Assembly: GCA_963691655.1 (NCBI GenBank)
Contig: OY829328.1
Span: 28,973,890 to 29,037,889 of the forward strand
Source: Toxonevra muliebris
Lineage: Eukaryota > Arthropoda > Insecta > Diptera > Pallopteridae
Length of the DNA stretch: 64,000 nt
Reading direction: 5' to 3'
Shown here piece by piece: positions 1 to 11,341 of this stretch (position 1 is its first letter; each line of letters opens with the position of its first letter). The notes under the pieces are model-generated. The model did not search any database and was not told where the DNA came from. It saw only the letters and a program-made list of their open reading frames with translations. The position numbers and the translations under genes were made by a program.

Positions 1-1181
1 TAATAATTTTTTTTGGGTGTAAGATTTAAAAATTTCTTTGGTCTAGTTATCTTTGAAAAATATGTCAGTTGATATTTTTAGTGACAAACATGTTGATTTA
101 TTGTGAGTTTGAAGAAAAAGAAGTGCGTCTTAAAATTATTAAAAATTTTCAAAAAAATCCAAATTGGTCCTACAAAAAATTGGTCAAAGAATTGAAGGTC
201 TGCCGTTAAATGTTTCCAATGTTATTCAACAGTTTCAGGAGAATTTGACCATCGATAGAAAATCTGGTTCGGGAAGAAAACAAGGACCACATGATATTGG
301 GAAAACCAAGAAAATAGGAAGCATATTGAAAAGATATCCAAACACATCTGGTAGAAAAGCTGCCCGGTTAGCTATTTGGTGCGAAAAGTTAAAGCCAATG
401 CAGGTTTGAAAACATACAAAGTCCAAAAAGTTCCAGACAGGAATGCTGCAAAAAATTTAGACGCCAAAAGTAGGGCTCGGAAATTAAAATCGAATTTCAT
501 ACAAAAATATTCATGTTGTATAATGGACGACGAAACGTATGTACTGGCAGATTTTACGCAGCTTCCGGGCAAAAATTTTTATGTTGCTGATGCTTGCTGA
601 TGCTCGAGGAAATGTCGAAGAACAATTTAGAATCCAAAAGCAGACAAAATTTACTAAAAAATTCCTGGTATGACAAATTATATGCAGTTGCGTCAAAAGA
701 AGCAAGTCATTTGTTACAGTAGGCTCTATAAATACCCAAATATACATCAAAGAATGTTTGAGAAAAAGACTTCTTCCTTTCATAAGAGAGCACAATGTGT
801 CCACATATTTTTGGCCTGATTTGGCATCATGTCACTACGGCAAGAAAGCTCTGGAGTGGTACCAAAGTAATAACATAGTTTTTGTACCAAGATAGGCCAA
901 TCCTCCAATTTGTCCGGAGCTAAAACCAATGGAAAGATATTGTGCTATTATGAAAAGAAACTTGAAGAGCACAAAAAAGGTGTCCCAAAATATCGAAGAT
1001 TTTAAAAGGAGATGGGCAAACTGTTCCAAAAAGGTGTCTGAAACAACTATCAAATCTCTAATGGAAGGCTTATCAAAAAAGGTCCACGAGTTAAATAAAA
1101 AAAAAAAATCAAAACTCTTAGATCAACCGTTTAAAAATTATTGAATTTTATATATGTTAAGATTTTTTCGATCTCATTCTT
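1..1181 (+). mobile_element. Tc1/mariner (DD37E-type) element, copy A, left end outside the window
   Basis: This is one of three copies of the same transposon in the window (others at 8119-9242 and 40817-42062). The right end, up to 1181, matches the terminal inverted repeat of the other copies (ATCTCATTCT here, ATCTCACTCC elsewhere) and is followed by TA at 1182-1183, the target dinucleotide of this superfamily. The left inverted repeat is missing because the window starts about 50 bases inside the element. Near the right end about 60 bases present in copy B, covering the normal stop codon, are deleted at about 1092. The element is decayed and could not supply its own transposase. Confidence 0.85.
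111..1144 (+). pseudogene. Mariner-type transposase pseudogene, copy A
   Basis: Transposases of this superfamily cut and paste the element by binding its ends and using a DDE/D catalytic triad. The remains are spread over three frames. The N-terminal helix-turn-helix part lies around 164-370, the block with the first catalytic Asp (CCIMDDETYV) at about 510-560, and the second Asp (WPDLASCHY) at about 808-835. The third acidic residue lies at about 928-935 in MERYCAI. Breaks that can be seen: the start codon is lost; a 13-base deletion relative to copy C at about 366 shifts the frame; ten bases are duplicated near 590; stop codons occur near 670 and 895. A deletion of the normal stop lets the last frame run on to 1142-1144. 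The product is not functional. Confidence 0.82.
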
Positions 1182-1639
1182 TATATTCAATTGTTTAAGC
1201 TTTGAAGTATGAAAGTCCCCAAAAAATGATGAGCACTTAGAATAGAAGATCCATTTTACTTTGTCCCGAATAGGGGCACTCTCCTACCTTAGTTAGGTTC
1301 ATCTATAGCGTTAAATCTGTAACAAGGTTTTGCAAACTTGCATAGCTCAAGTTGAACAAGTTTTCTTTTAGCTAGATAAAGCAAAATATTCATAGACGAA
1401 ATGTCCTACATTTTTATCATCTTCCTGACATGCAGTTTATAAACTTTATTTCTTGACACTGATTCTCCTCAGAAAATCATTGACTGTAACGAAACTTGTG
1501 ACGAGCTTTACAATAGATCTCAAATTGCACTTTCGCAGACTTAACAGATACTTACATTTGTCGTATCTAAAGGACCCCATAAACAATTTCGACTATCAGC
1601 AGAAAATCGGTCCTCGCTAACGGTGGTTGTGTAATTGAA
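1182..1639. other. No gene seen
   Basis: This interval contains short AT-rich sequence with stops in all frames. It could be old 3' sequence of a retroelement, but I see no motif that supports a name. Confidence 0.5.
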
Positions 1640-2260
1640 GCATCCAACATAAAAAAAAAATATTTTTTCAAGTCCGGGGGCCAGACCATGTTTATTATAT
1701 GTTTTTGGGGTCGCTGAATCCGAGTCCGAAAAATCCGAGCACGTAGGAGTTCTAACATAACCTCAAAAAACCTCATAAAAAAATGTTTTTTCAGTATCTG
1801 AAGATCAAACCATGTCTACCATATATTTTTGTGATCGCTGAATCCGAATTTGAGGTCCAGAAAATCACAGCACGTCAGGATTTTGCCATAACCTCATAAA
1901 ATTTTTTTGTCGAACCTCGGAGACAGACCATGTTAATTATATGCTTTTGGGGACTGTGAATCCGAATCCGAGGTCAAAAAAAAACCCGGTATATCAGGTT
2001 TTCGACTTAGCTTAGATAACGAGGTATTTTGAGAGATTATATCGAAAACCTGGCATGCTGGGGTTTTTAAGACCTCTTATTCAAATTCAGAGACTCCAAA
2101 AATATATAATAAACATGGTCTGATCACCGGGCTCGAAAAAAATGTTACGAGGTTTTTTTAAGTTATGTCTGGACCCTGTCGTGCTGGGATTTTTTGGACC
2201 TCGCGATTCCAAAAAGTTGTAGTAAACATGATCTAACCTACAGACCCGAAAAAAACATTT
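1640..2260. repeat. Tandem and inverted repeat block, unit about 112-124 bases
   Basis: Three direct units carry ACCATG at 1685, 1809 and 1927, each followed by an AT-rich run, 'CTGAATCCGA', a purine stretch and 'TAACCTCA'. From about 2040 the same unit runs in the opposite direction, with CATGGTC at 2115 and CATGATC at 2227. The block is therefore a foldback with arms of about 360 and 220 bases around a centre near 2010-2035. No reading frame explains it. It abuts the end of the LINE fragment that follows. Confidence 0.75.
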
Positions 2261-3110
2261 TTTTTGTGTGCCTGTGTAATCATTACTAATACTTTCCTGG
2301 TCAGTTTGTCCGCCTTCTCGTTATTTAGCATACCTCCATGGCCAGGCACCCATATCAGCATTACTAAATTTTTACTCGCAACTTTGTCAAGCTTGACAAT
2401 TGCTTTGTTCATAATTTTCAATGTAATAGTGTAAGCCGAAGAAGCTCTAATAGCGATCTGGATATCTTTCCATTTCGTATTCAACAATAGCCGCGTAGCA
2501 ATCTCAGCCTGAAACACCGAGATATACATAGTCGCGTAATGCAATTAATTCATCAACACTCTTTGTTCCATCAAAGATTCATCAGTGTTGAATATATTGC
2601 AACCTGGGTGAAAACCAATCTATCCCGATTATCCCGGCATCTACTGAACGCCGGATCATTTCCAATTAAGATGCTTGCAACAACCTTTCATCCTTCACCA
2701 AAAATAATTTTTCTTCTAAGGAATGTACTGATGCGGTACAAAGATTTTCGGTCTTAATTATCGATAAATCGATAAAATGGTGCAAAGTACAATAACGCTT
2801 CGATATCGACTGTCAGCGCCCTTGAGACTGAGTGCTTTGGTTAAGTTCACACCACCCTGTCAGCGTCCATCTTATCACACCTATGACGTAAAATACAAGC
2901 AGTATGCTGTAGGCTTTCCAGCAGGCGTTTCGAGGAATTCACCCACCATGCTACAGCACCATATACTAGGTATATCCAGTGTCCTATTATAGTGCATAGA
3001 CACCAAACATTCTACGCTATTTGCACGGGTTTCGCCGCACTCGAACATTATATTCTCAGTGAACAAAATCTATCGGATCGACAATGATTCCCAAGTATTT
3101 GACTATAGTG
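2233..3110 (-). pseudogene. LINE fragment: end of reverse transcriptase and RNase H (minus strand)
   Basis: LINEs of the I, LOA and R1-like groups carry an RNase H domain after the reverse transcriptase; it removes RNA from RNA-DNA hybrids during target-primed reverse transcription. On the minus strand 2544-2233 reads as the second half of an RNase H domain: VFQAEIA near the start, then WVPGHGGMLNNEKADKL, which matches the usual 'VPGH-G-x-GNE-AD-LA' block. Higher on the same strand, 2990-2820, another frame holds VYGAVAWW, a match to the region just after the palm domain. The parts are in different frames with stops between them. The fragment ends at the repeat block at 1640-2260. The clade is uncertain. 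Confidence 0.65.
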
Positions 3111-3650
3111 AGAGTGAATTAGCTAAGCTGATCTAGAAACCGGTGGGAACTTATGTGACTTTCAAGCCTAACAAAAAACCAGAGCTGTAAGGTATAAAGA
3201 TATAGGCTTTAATTAGAGCTTCTTCAAATGAAATCTTTCTCATGCGATAGTGTCTTTTTACAAAGTTTTAATATTAATGAGTGACTATTGTACCTAAAAC
3301 AGACTAACCTGAATCACAACAATTCCAATTTAGTTGTAATGGGGATCTGAAAACCGGTGGAACCTATAATTAAGTTTCTTAAGAAATACTTCGGAAATCT
3401 TTAATATGTAGGTAAGTCTGATTTTAGATAAAAGAAAATTCTGTATCATATCGAAAAATATCGATGGGATTTGAAAACAGGGGCATGGCAACTGCTATAT
3501 TACTTAAGTGTTCTTCAAGGAATATTTCAGGAACCTTTTGTGGTGCGGCTGTCAGATTTTGTATAGAAATATTATTTATCAATATCGAGGAGTCTTAGTT
3601 TAAAGTTTCAAATAAGAGTGAGACATCCCATACAACCCTAATGCTTTTTT
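3111..3650. repeat. Degenerate repeats around a CCGGTGG motif
   Basis: Three related stretches begin with GATCTAGAAACCGGTGGG at 3130, GATCTGAAAACCGGTGG at 3343 and GATTTGAAAACAGGGGC at 3467. Spacing is about 213 and 124 bases. Similarity beyond the motif is weak. This may be an old tandem array or LINE flank. No coding potential is seen. Confidence 0.35.
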
Positions 3651-5280
3651 GAGTATATATCTGAAGAAAATATTATACATAATACACATCCTGTGGTTTT
3701 GCAAACTTTACCTGTGACTACCCCTAGTGGGGTTTTGAAGGTGTTGCTCAAAGTCTTTATAATACGCACATTAGTGGTGAAAACCAAATTCCCCTCTCCC
3801 AACCTTTCAGTTCTGGTTGAATGGGCATGAAACGAACTACTTAAAGCAGCATATAAATAAGTCGTTATAGACCGACTCAATTACTTTCATTTCTCTTTTT
3901 TGTTTTTTTTTTTTTTTAAGAAAAGGGAAAAAAATTTATGTAAGCTACTAAGGAAGCGAATGTGTTTTTTTGCTTTATTTTTGATAGAAAATGGAATTTG
4001 TAGCGAATTTTTATGTTTCTTTCACTTTGAATTGACATAAAAATGCGTTTGTGTCATTCCCTGAGGATTCTATACGTGTGTGTTACAGTTGCCACTGCAG
4101 TGTTGCCTACTTTACTGCGTTAATGCTTGCTATTTTTAACAAGCTACATGCCTACATGACTACATTAGATATTTATGTATGTATGTTGTGCATATGTATT
4201 AACGCGATGTCATTCAAGTTGTTCGTGTTGTGTAATAAAACTTTGAAATGTAATTCTACTTTATTACAAAATTGCAAATTGAAAATACATTATAAGTAAA
4301 ACATTTCTTGAAATGTAAGCAATTTTTTATAAGTCAGCAAAAATAAGAAAACTCATTTCGGAAAAGAAGAGTAAAACTTTTTAAGTTTAACGACATCAAG
4401 AAAATTATGAAATTTAACTCAAGCTATAAATTTAAGATCGGGTTTTAGGCCTTATTGCATTAATAAAATTTGTAAATATTTGATAATTATTTTTAATTTT
4501 ATTGAAGTTCAGCAACGGTGAATAGTTTATTTTTTAATTATGATTATATAAATTGTATATGTATTTTTAATGCAAAAACCTAAAAAATACCAACTAGTAT
4601 TAAAATATTCAAAATAAACAAAAGATAAAATACGATAAGTTAAGTTTTAATCAGCTGTTATCTATGACCGAAAAAAACATTTGTTACGTCAGCATAAATT
4701 TCTATGAAACTCCGAAGAATTGATAAGTTATCTGTAACTATGTAGCAGCTTCAAAAGTATGGGTGTCTACCTAATTTTTGAAGAAATAAAATAAATAAAT
4801 AAACAAACAAAATCCCTGATAAGATATTTTCTTTGAGAAGTTATGCCATTGCACTTGCTATCTACTCGTTGTGCTATCAGCATTGCATAATACTTGAACT
4901 ATTTTAACTATTCAGTTTAATATATTTTAAAAATTTCTCTTTCTTGTTTTCTGGTAAACAACTACTACCGATAAAAAAGAAATTTTAGAAATTTATTTGA
5001 TTGGATTGCTATGTAAAAATTGAGAAAATGAACTATAGTTTTAAGTATTCATTACCAACTACTATGGACCAGAAAGTCTATGTCAGATTTATACCGGCAC
5101 AATAATCTCAGTGAAAAAGTAAGAACCAAGTCAATACTTCAATGATCGTACTTTTTTTAGTGAAAACCAGCAGACCGGAAGCTTCAACAGGTCGCCATTA
5201 TAATAAAAGTAAATATTTTAGACGATCCAAATTCGCCAAATGTTGGGCACCCCAAAACAGAAAGGAGTTCTAAATATTTT
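3651..5280. other. No gene seen; AT-rich unique-looking sequence
   Basis: Poly-T at 3903-3918 and short AT-rich repeats are the only structure. Open frames here are short and of low complexity. Confidence 0.5.
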
Positions 5281-6125
5281 TTAATAAAAATTGATTGAAC
5301 TTAACCTTAATACTTGGTTAGAGTTAAAGGTGGGCTGTACTAAACCAAAGTACTCAGTCACGGGGACCATTGTACTATACCCAAAGATAGAACCAGTAGA
5401 AGAGAATAGAAAGACAGGAAAGTTATGTGAGGGGATAAATGGGAAGAAGAAAGGACTAGGGTCTCTCAACTTCAAACTCTTTGTATCACTGATGAACCTT
5501 AGAAGCTCAGGAAGTGGGAGCTTATGGACATTATTCATACTCAAGATCTGATTCTCGCGAACGCCGGACAGCTACAAAGATAATGCTCCATAGTATCGTC
5601 GTCCTCAAGACACGATTGGCATATTGGATTGGTTAGTCATATGCTGACCACATGTGTTGTGCCCTGTGATGACACCCACCAGAAATCTCAGGTCCTTTCT
5701 TCTTAGTTTTAGAAGGAATTCGGCTGATTTCCTGTTAATTTGTCTCACAAAGCACTTTGCCTTTGCTAGAACTTACACCAGCAAAAGGTTCCGGTCCCAA
5801 TGGTGTAATTGCAGAGCCTTCATTAGATAGTTTAACAGCTAGTTTATTCCCTATCTTGGAACCCATATAAAGCATAACTTGTTTTAGTTTAGCCTTACAC
5901 TCGCTGACCAATTTTAAGGAGCTGACAGGCTTAGCAAGGGCCTTTAGTGTAGCTTGGCTATCATTGCAGATACCTATGCACTTCCCACGCCATCTATTCT
6001 CAATTATCCAGCCCGCCACGTATAAAATAGCGAAACCCTCCGTTAGGAAGACTGACGCCATATTTCCTGTGGAAAAAGAGTACTTGGTCTCATCGTCCAA
6101 GTACCAACCGGATCAAGTGCCGTTT
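5281..6125 (-). pseudogene. LINE fragment: RNase H and C-terminal tail (minus strand)
   Basis: Read from 6120 downward, the minus strand gives an RNase H domain lacking a piece. IGICNDSQATLKAL holds the catalytic-type D-S-Q-A-A-L block, followed by the helix 'VSECKAKLKQV'. The following 'WVPGH-G-GNE-AD' block is shrunk to LYMGSKIGNKLAV by deletion. The family's usual ending 'GSA-x-P-GPEP' is kept as GSAITPLGPEP. Below 5735 the tail continues in shifted frames: FLVGVITGHNTCGQH resembles the 'L-TGH' segment and LPLPELLRFISDTKS the last residues of such proteins. The final part, down to about 5281, may be the 3' untranslated region. It may derive from the same broad group as the fragments at 2233-3110 and 36105-37950. 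Not functional. Confidence 0.7.
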
Positions 6126-7839
6126 GAGTTAATACATGTACTTTTAGATAAAAGTTACAAAAACCTTTGGTAGTTTATTTGGAAAAGAAAATTCTATTTT
6201 TTCGCTCTACAACATTCCTATCGTACTATGGCACATATTTGAGCCTAGTATTGACGTTTCAATATTGCTGAGAATTTGAATTTGACTACAAAAATGAAAT
6301 GTTTTTCTTTCTTTTTTCTTTTCATTTTGTTTACAGTTTTTTCATACGCGTAAATTTGTAAATCAAATTTTTTTCCAGTCAATTTAAAAATCTGCTTCTG
6401 AAAATGGAACTCTTTTTCATTTAGTTTACTTATGGTGATTTAAAAAAAGTGAAAGGAAAAGTACTGCATTTTCTCTCTATATACAGCTATCTCTTTCACT
6501 CTCTAAAAACACTGAGAAAAGAAAACAAATAAGCATTTGACTGAATGCTGAAGGCGTTACAAAAAAGTGAACAATAAAAAGCGAATTTGCCACTCAACAG
6601 AGGAAACGTCAAGACAACAATATCAACAAAAAAAATGTAGAGCATTTTATGATATACAGCAACAACGAAAAAAAAAAGACAAAATGCGCTTAAGTGCTTT
6701 TCAAAAAAAAAAAAAAAAAAAAACAAAAAGTAAAAAAGAGAAAAGAGAAAAGGGTGCAGGAATTAGAACGCACTTTCGTAGTAACATCGATAGCAAAAAC
6801 AGCAGCACTTCAGGATTAAAAGTTTCCATTGCTGCATACTATGTACATCAACAACAACAACAACAAAATTCAAAAATAAATACCCTTGCACGCTGCAGTG
6901 TTGTCATATTACTTTCATTTTGCTATACGCGTTTCAAAAAACAACAAGAACATGGAAAAAGAGACACACAACGTGAATGTGATCGCGTGTTGACGTGTTG
7001 CGTTAAAATTTGAAATGACATTGAATTGTTTCGAATAGCGAGCTGCAACAGAAAGCAACAGCAAGAAGCAACATAAACAGAATCAGTAACAGCAATATGC
7101 TGACAGCTAACACAAACTGACACAAATACATACATACACATATACATGCACTGCAACACGTATACTTAAAAATGGTTCCGGGAGGAGCTTTCCATTGGAC
7201 GAGAGGAGATATTTAGCGGGTGGAATTCTCGCACTGACTTTGGCTTTCAATGCTTTTACTCCTCGTGGAAAAACAAAAAACAAAAAAAACGTGCACTGCT
7301 ACACACTGATAAGCGATTTATGCTTTCCCTCTCACTCTCTCTAATTGTGATTTTTTTCCGGTCACTATTTCTTTGAATCGTACTCGTATCAGTAATAGCA
7401 CACGGCTACATTCTAAACGTTTAGAAAGAATTTTATAAAAACAGAAAATCAACTTTTTAGGATAGGTTATAAACTGAAAAAGAAAACAAAAGTACGAAAC
7501 GTTGAATGTGCCTGTCTTGCCATTTGAACAGGTTCCATAAACAGTCGGATCTACTATATGCCCCAAAACTCAACTCTCTCAACAAAACAAGCTGCTACAA
7601 CAACAACAGCAACTGATACATATATGCACATAAAAATTAACCAAACAAACGGAAAATTGGTTTCAATTGAATCTCTAGTTTGACCTTGTCTCCCATGAAA
7701 GCTTAAAATTATGTCGCGATTTAATTTCGCGCCGCGAATGAAATTTTTATTTAATTTTAATTCTATTAGGAAGCGTAGCCGCAAGCAGCACTTCCTAACC
7801 TTTTTCTTTCTTTTCTCTGCTTATCTTTTGCTTGCCATT
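6126..7839. other. No gene seen; simple-sequence rich
   Basis: The stretch contains poly-A (6703-6722), CAA repeats (6849-6867) and many A-rich or CA-rich words. The frame at 6567-7013 is lysine and glutamine rich because of these tracts, and I do not regard it as a gene. Confidence 0.5.
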
Positions 7840-8118
7840 CTTCCTCTTCTTTTTGGCCGATATCCACATTCACAATAGTAAAAGAATACCATTTAGTACT
7901 AGATTATACTACTGGGGATGGGGATATGGAGACTTCGGTTTTTGTAAATTTGCGAAAAAAACGGGAAAGCTTTGGTTCTCCCGTTTGGTTGATTTTCTAA
8001 TGAGAATTCAAAGGTATGACTCCGCTATGCACTAATACAGGTGCATTGCCGCCTATTCTCAAACAATTGGTTGGGTCGGGGACTTTGTCCAGGGTGTAAT
8101 CATATACACCCACACATA
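7840..8118. other. Moderately GC-rich flank of mariner copy B, unassigned
   Basis: Composition is less AT-rich than the neighbours and the sequence stops abruptly at the TA target site of the transposon, so copy B probably landed in an older repeat that may continue after 9244. I recognise no domain. Confidence 0.3.
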
Positions 8119-9242
8119 AGGAGTGAGATTGAAAAAATCTTAACACACATTTAACCTAATATTTTTTTTTGGGTGTAATTTAAAAAATTCTTTGATCTAG
8201 TTATCTTTAAAAAATATGTCAATTGTTATTTTTAATGACAAACATGTTGATTTATTGTGAGTTTGATCGAAATGAGTGAAGAAAACGAAGTACGTCTTAA
8301 AATTATTAAAAATTTTCAAAAAAATCCAAATTGGTCCTACAAAAAATTGGTCAAAGAATTGAAGGTCTGCCGTCAAACTGTTTTCAATGTTATTAAACAG
8401 TTTCAGGAGAATTTGACCATCGATAGGAAACCTGGTTCGGGAAGAAAACAAGGACCACATGCTATTGGGAAAGCCAAGAAAATAGAAAGCATATTGAAAA
8501 GATATCCAAACACATCTGGTAGAAAAGTTAAAGCCAATGCAGGTTTGAAAACATACAAAGACCAAAAAGTTCCAGACAGGAATGCTGCAAAAAATTTAGA
8601 CGCAAAAAGTAGGGCTCGGAAATTAAAATCGAATTTCATACAAAAATATTCATGTTGTATAATGGACGACGAAACGTATGTACTGGCAGATTTTACGCGA
8701 TTTTCCGGGTCAACATTTTTATGTTGCTGATGCTCGAGGAAATATCGAAGAACAATTTAGAATCCAAAAGCAGACAAAATTTCCTAAAAAATTCCTGATA
8801 TGGCAAGCTATATGCAGTTGCGTCAAAAGAAGCAAGTCATTTGTTGAAAAAATGTTTGAATGAATGTTTGAAAAAAATACTTCTTCCTTTCATAAGAGAG
8901 CACAATGTGTCCACATATTTTTGGCCTAATTTGGCATCATGTCACTAGGGCAAGAAAGCTCTGGAGTGGTACCAAAGTAATAACATAGCTTTTGTACCAA
9001 GAGAGGCCAAGGAGATGGGCAAACTGTTCCAAAAAGATGTCTGAAACAACTATCAAATCTCTAATGGAAGGCTTACCAAAAAAGGTCCACGAATTCATAA
9101 ATAGTGGTTAGAACTATAAAAGTTATATTTTTCTGTAATTTGTAAAATATTATCAGTCAAATAAAAAAATCAAAACTCTAAGATCAACCGTTTAAAAATT
9201 ATTGAATTTTATATATGTTAAGATTCTTTCGTTCTCACTCCT
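8119..9242 (+). mobile_element. Tc1/mariner (DD37E-type) element, copy B, both ends present
   Basis: Both terminal inverted repeats are visible. The left end AGGAGTGAGATTGAAAAAAT starts at 8119 and the right end, read on the minus strand from 9242, is AGGAGTGAGAACGAAAGAAT. Both continue into CTTAACA. TA dinucleotides flank the element at 8117-8118 and 9243-9244, as expected for a TA target duplication. Length is 1124 bases, about 120 bases shorter than copy C, because of internal deletions. The ends are well kept, so it could in principle be moved by a transposase from another copy; this is inference. Confidence 0.9.
8272..9111 (+). pseudogene. Mariner-type transposase pseudogene, copy B
   Basis: The start codon at 8272 is intact and the frame is open to 8730. 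The N-terminal part begins MSEENEVRLKIIKNF and includes the helix-turn-helix region (KELKVCRQTVFNVIKQF) and the GSGRKQGPHAIGK linker. Compared with copy C, 14 residues between GRK and VKANAG are missing: a 42-base deletion that keeps frame. The first catalytic Asp is present in CCIMDDETYV, but a frameshift at about 8697-8705 (RFSGSTF in place of QLPGQNF) ends this frame. The second Asp region (WPNLASCH) has Asn in place of Asp. A deletion of about 108 bases at 9009 removes the segment with the third acidic residue. All three lesions rule out activity. The original stop, after EFINSG, is at 9109-9111. Confidence 0.85.
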
Positions 9243-10260
9243 TATATGGGTATGATGATTTCCCGTTTAGAGACCAGTTTCTTGGAGAAACTGCATTGTG
9301 TCCTGCTGATATGGCGGACAACGAGTTAATGTATGTGGCTGAATATAAGTGGTACATATTTTTGCACCGTACTTATATTCAGTTCTGTGCCAGCTATTGA
9401 GCGAATGCCAGAATTTTCTCAAGCGATCATTAAGTGCGAATTTTAGTGCGAATATTTAATTGTAGTTTATTTTGGTTTTTTTTTTCTTTGTGCGTTTCGA
9501 AATTAAATTTCAGTGTACTTTGGTATCACCAAGTCGGGTGAACCAAAGTATTTTAAATTATTTATTTTGTGTGTGGTACCAACAAGTCGAGGTGAACCAA
9601 CAGTGTTAAATTTAATAATTTTGAAAGCGGAGCACCGAGTCGTAGTCCATCGGAAATTTTATAATTAAAATCAAATTTTTATTTTTTTTTGTGTTGTGTC
9701 GCTAATTTGTAGCGACATTGTTAGAGTAATTTTTAGCCGGGTTACTCGCGTGTTTTTGTATTTTAATTTTCGGGACTTTTTCGGGTCTTTGTGCGCGAAG
9801 GCAGAAGGGTTCATAACCCAATTATACCAGGGAGTATAATTTTTTTTGGTGGTAACTTTTGGCAGTTGGTGCTAACTGCAAGTGACTATTGTGTTTGTGG
9901 AGAGGCTTCTCCTATTATTAACTTTCTTTTATCTATACTAAAATTGTGAAAGACCCTTGGTGTGCTCGTGAGCCCTTGCTGTTGTGCGAGTGAAGATAAA
10001 TTTTACGTTTAGTAAAATTGTGTGGTACCTCAGTATTGAGCTACAGAAATCGAGCGTTTCTAAAAATATTTTATCGCGAACCTGCGACCACTTCTCCACT
10101 GAGATAGCTGGCAACGCAGAGGTTGTTATCCGTTTTCTTTATTTGAATTTTATATTAATTTAAAAGTAGAGCCGCGGTAATTTGATTTGTTTGAATAAAA
10201 TTTAAAAAGGCTAAAGTGACGGTGACAATTATTTTGTGCATTAGTGATCTTCATAACTCC
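9243..10260. repeat. Unassigned block with a 53-bp tandem repeat
   Basis: CACCAAGTCG at 9527, CAACAAGTCG at 9580 and CACCGAGTCG at 9633 are spaced exactly 53 bases, and the first two units also share GGTGAACCAA. The whole interval is richer in G and C than its surroundings and has no long reading frame. It resembles the leader region of a retroelement, but no primer-binding site, terminal repeat or coding domain can be shown. Confidence 0.45.
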
Positions 10261-11341
10261 TTTAAAAAATGGGGAGTGCAGGAGATTTGCTACTTCTTCC
10301 AATTTCCCCATTCAATCGTATTTCTGCATTCCAAAGATTCTTATGAGAACTTTTCTTAAGAAAATATTGCAGAACTTTTTTTTTTATTAATTTCGCAAGA
10401 GGCAACGTCTGATTAGGGCCCCAGCAACAAATTTTTTTTTTAAGCTAAATTTTTCATATGTTTATTGTTTTTATATTTTTTTTCTTTTGAGTTCAGTGGT
10501 CTACTTTTTACTCGTGTTAATTCTAAAACTAAGTTTACACGTTTCTGATGTTTAGTAACATTTGGGATAATCACAAGTTGTCTCATTTTTCATACAAAAC
10601 TATACGACAGCTTGTGAACAACCCAATTATAAAAATATTTTCAGATCAATATTTTTTTCCAGCTAGCATTGAATAGATTATTGGACCAACGCGATCAAAT
10701 GCATTCCAAAAACATTGTCTATGGAAGATTTTACTATAAAGTGTCGAACTCAAAATAAATTTAATAAATAGTACTCTGGAGTGATTCCGCTATCCAGCAA
10801 GTGTGCTAGTTATGTTACCGATAAATTTGTATTTGCTCAATTTGTCACACTTTTAGATAGGTCAATCTGAACTTTAAACCAATCGAGATTGTGTACCCGT
10901 AATTGACTTTAAGCCTGTTTCAGCATCGGTATTGTCATTTACAGCTTTGTACTTTCAGTGGCTTTCCTCTAAAAGTAGATTCTGATAGAACTTAAAAACG
11001 TGTTTCGGAATTATGGAAGTGTTTAAATCTAGTTTATAGTCAATTTTTCGTACAATAGAACCTAAGATAAATTGGTAAGTTCAGCAATTAAGATGATTTG
11101 AATGTTCAGCAACTTATAATTAAAATGTTTGTTTTAGTTGCCTTAATGAAATACACTGTACTCTCTCGAAAAAGTTATGAATCCACGAAGAAAATGATTA
11201 ACTTAACGAAATATCTTCTCTTTTTAAAAATAGTTTTAAACTCATAAATGGCATTCCAAGCAAAATACTCTTAAGCTGATGATTATTGAAACCATTATGT
11301 AAATGTCATACTTTGAAAGAGAAACTATCCATCACATACTA
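10261..11341. other. No gene seen
   Basis: AT-rich sequence with poly-T tracts near 10378 and 10432. No repeat, domain or structured element recognised. Confidence 0.5.

Noticed and set aside
6567..7013. 148-residue frame rich in Gln, Lys and Arg
   Set aside because: It follows poly-A and CAA tracts, which explain its length and composition.
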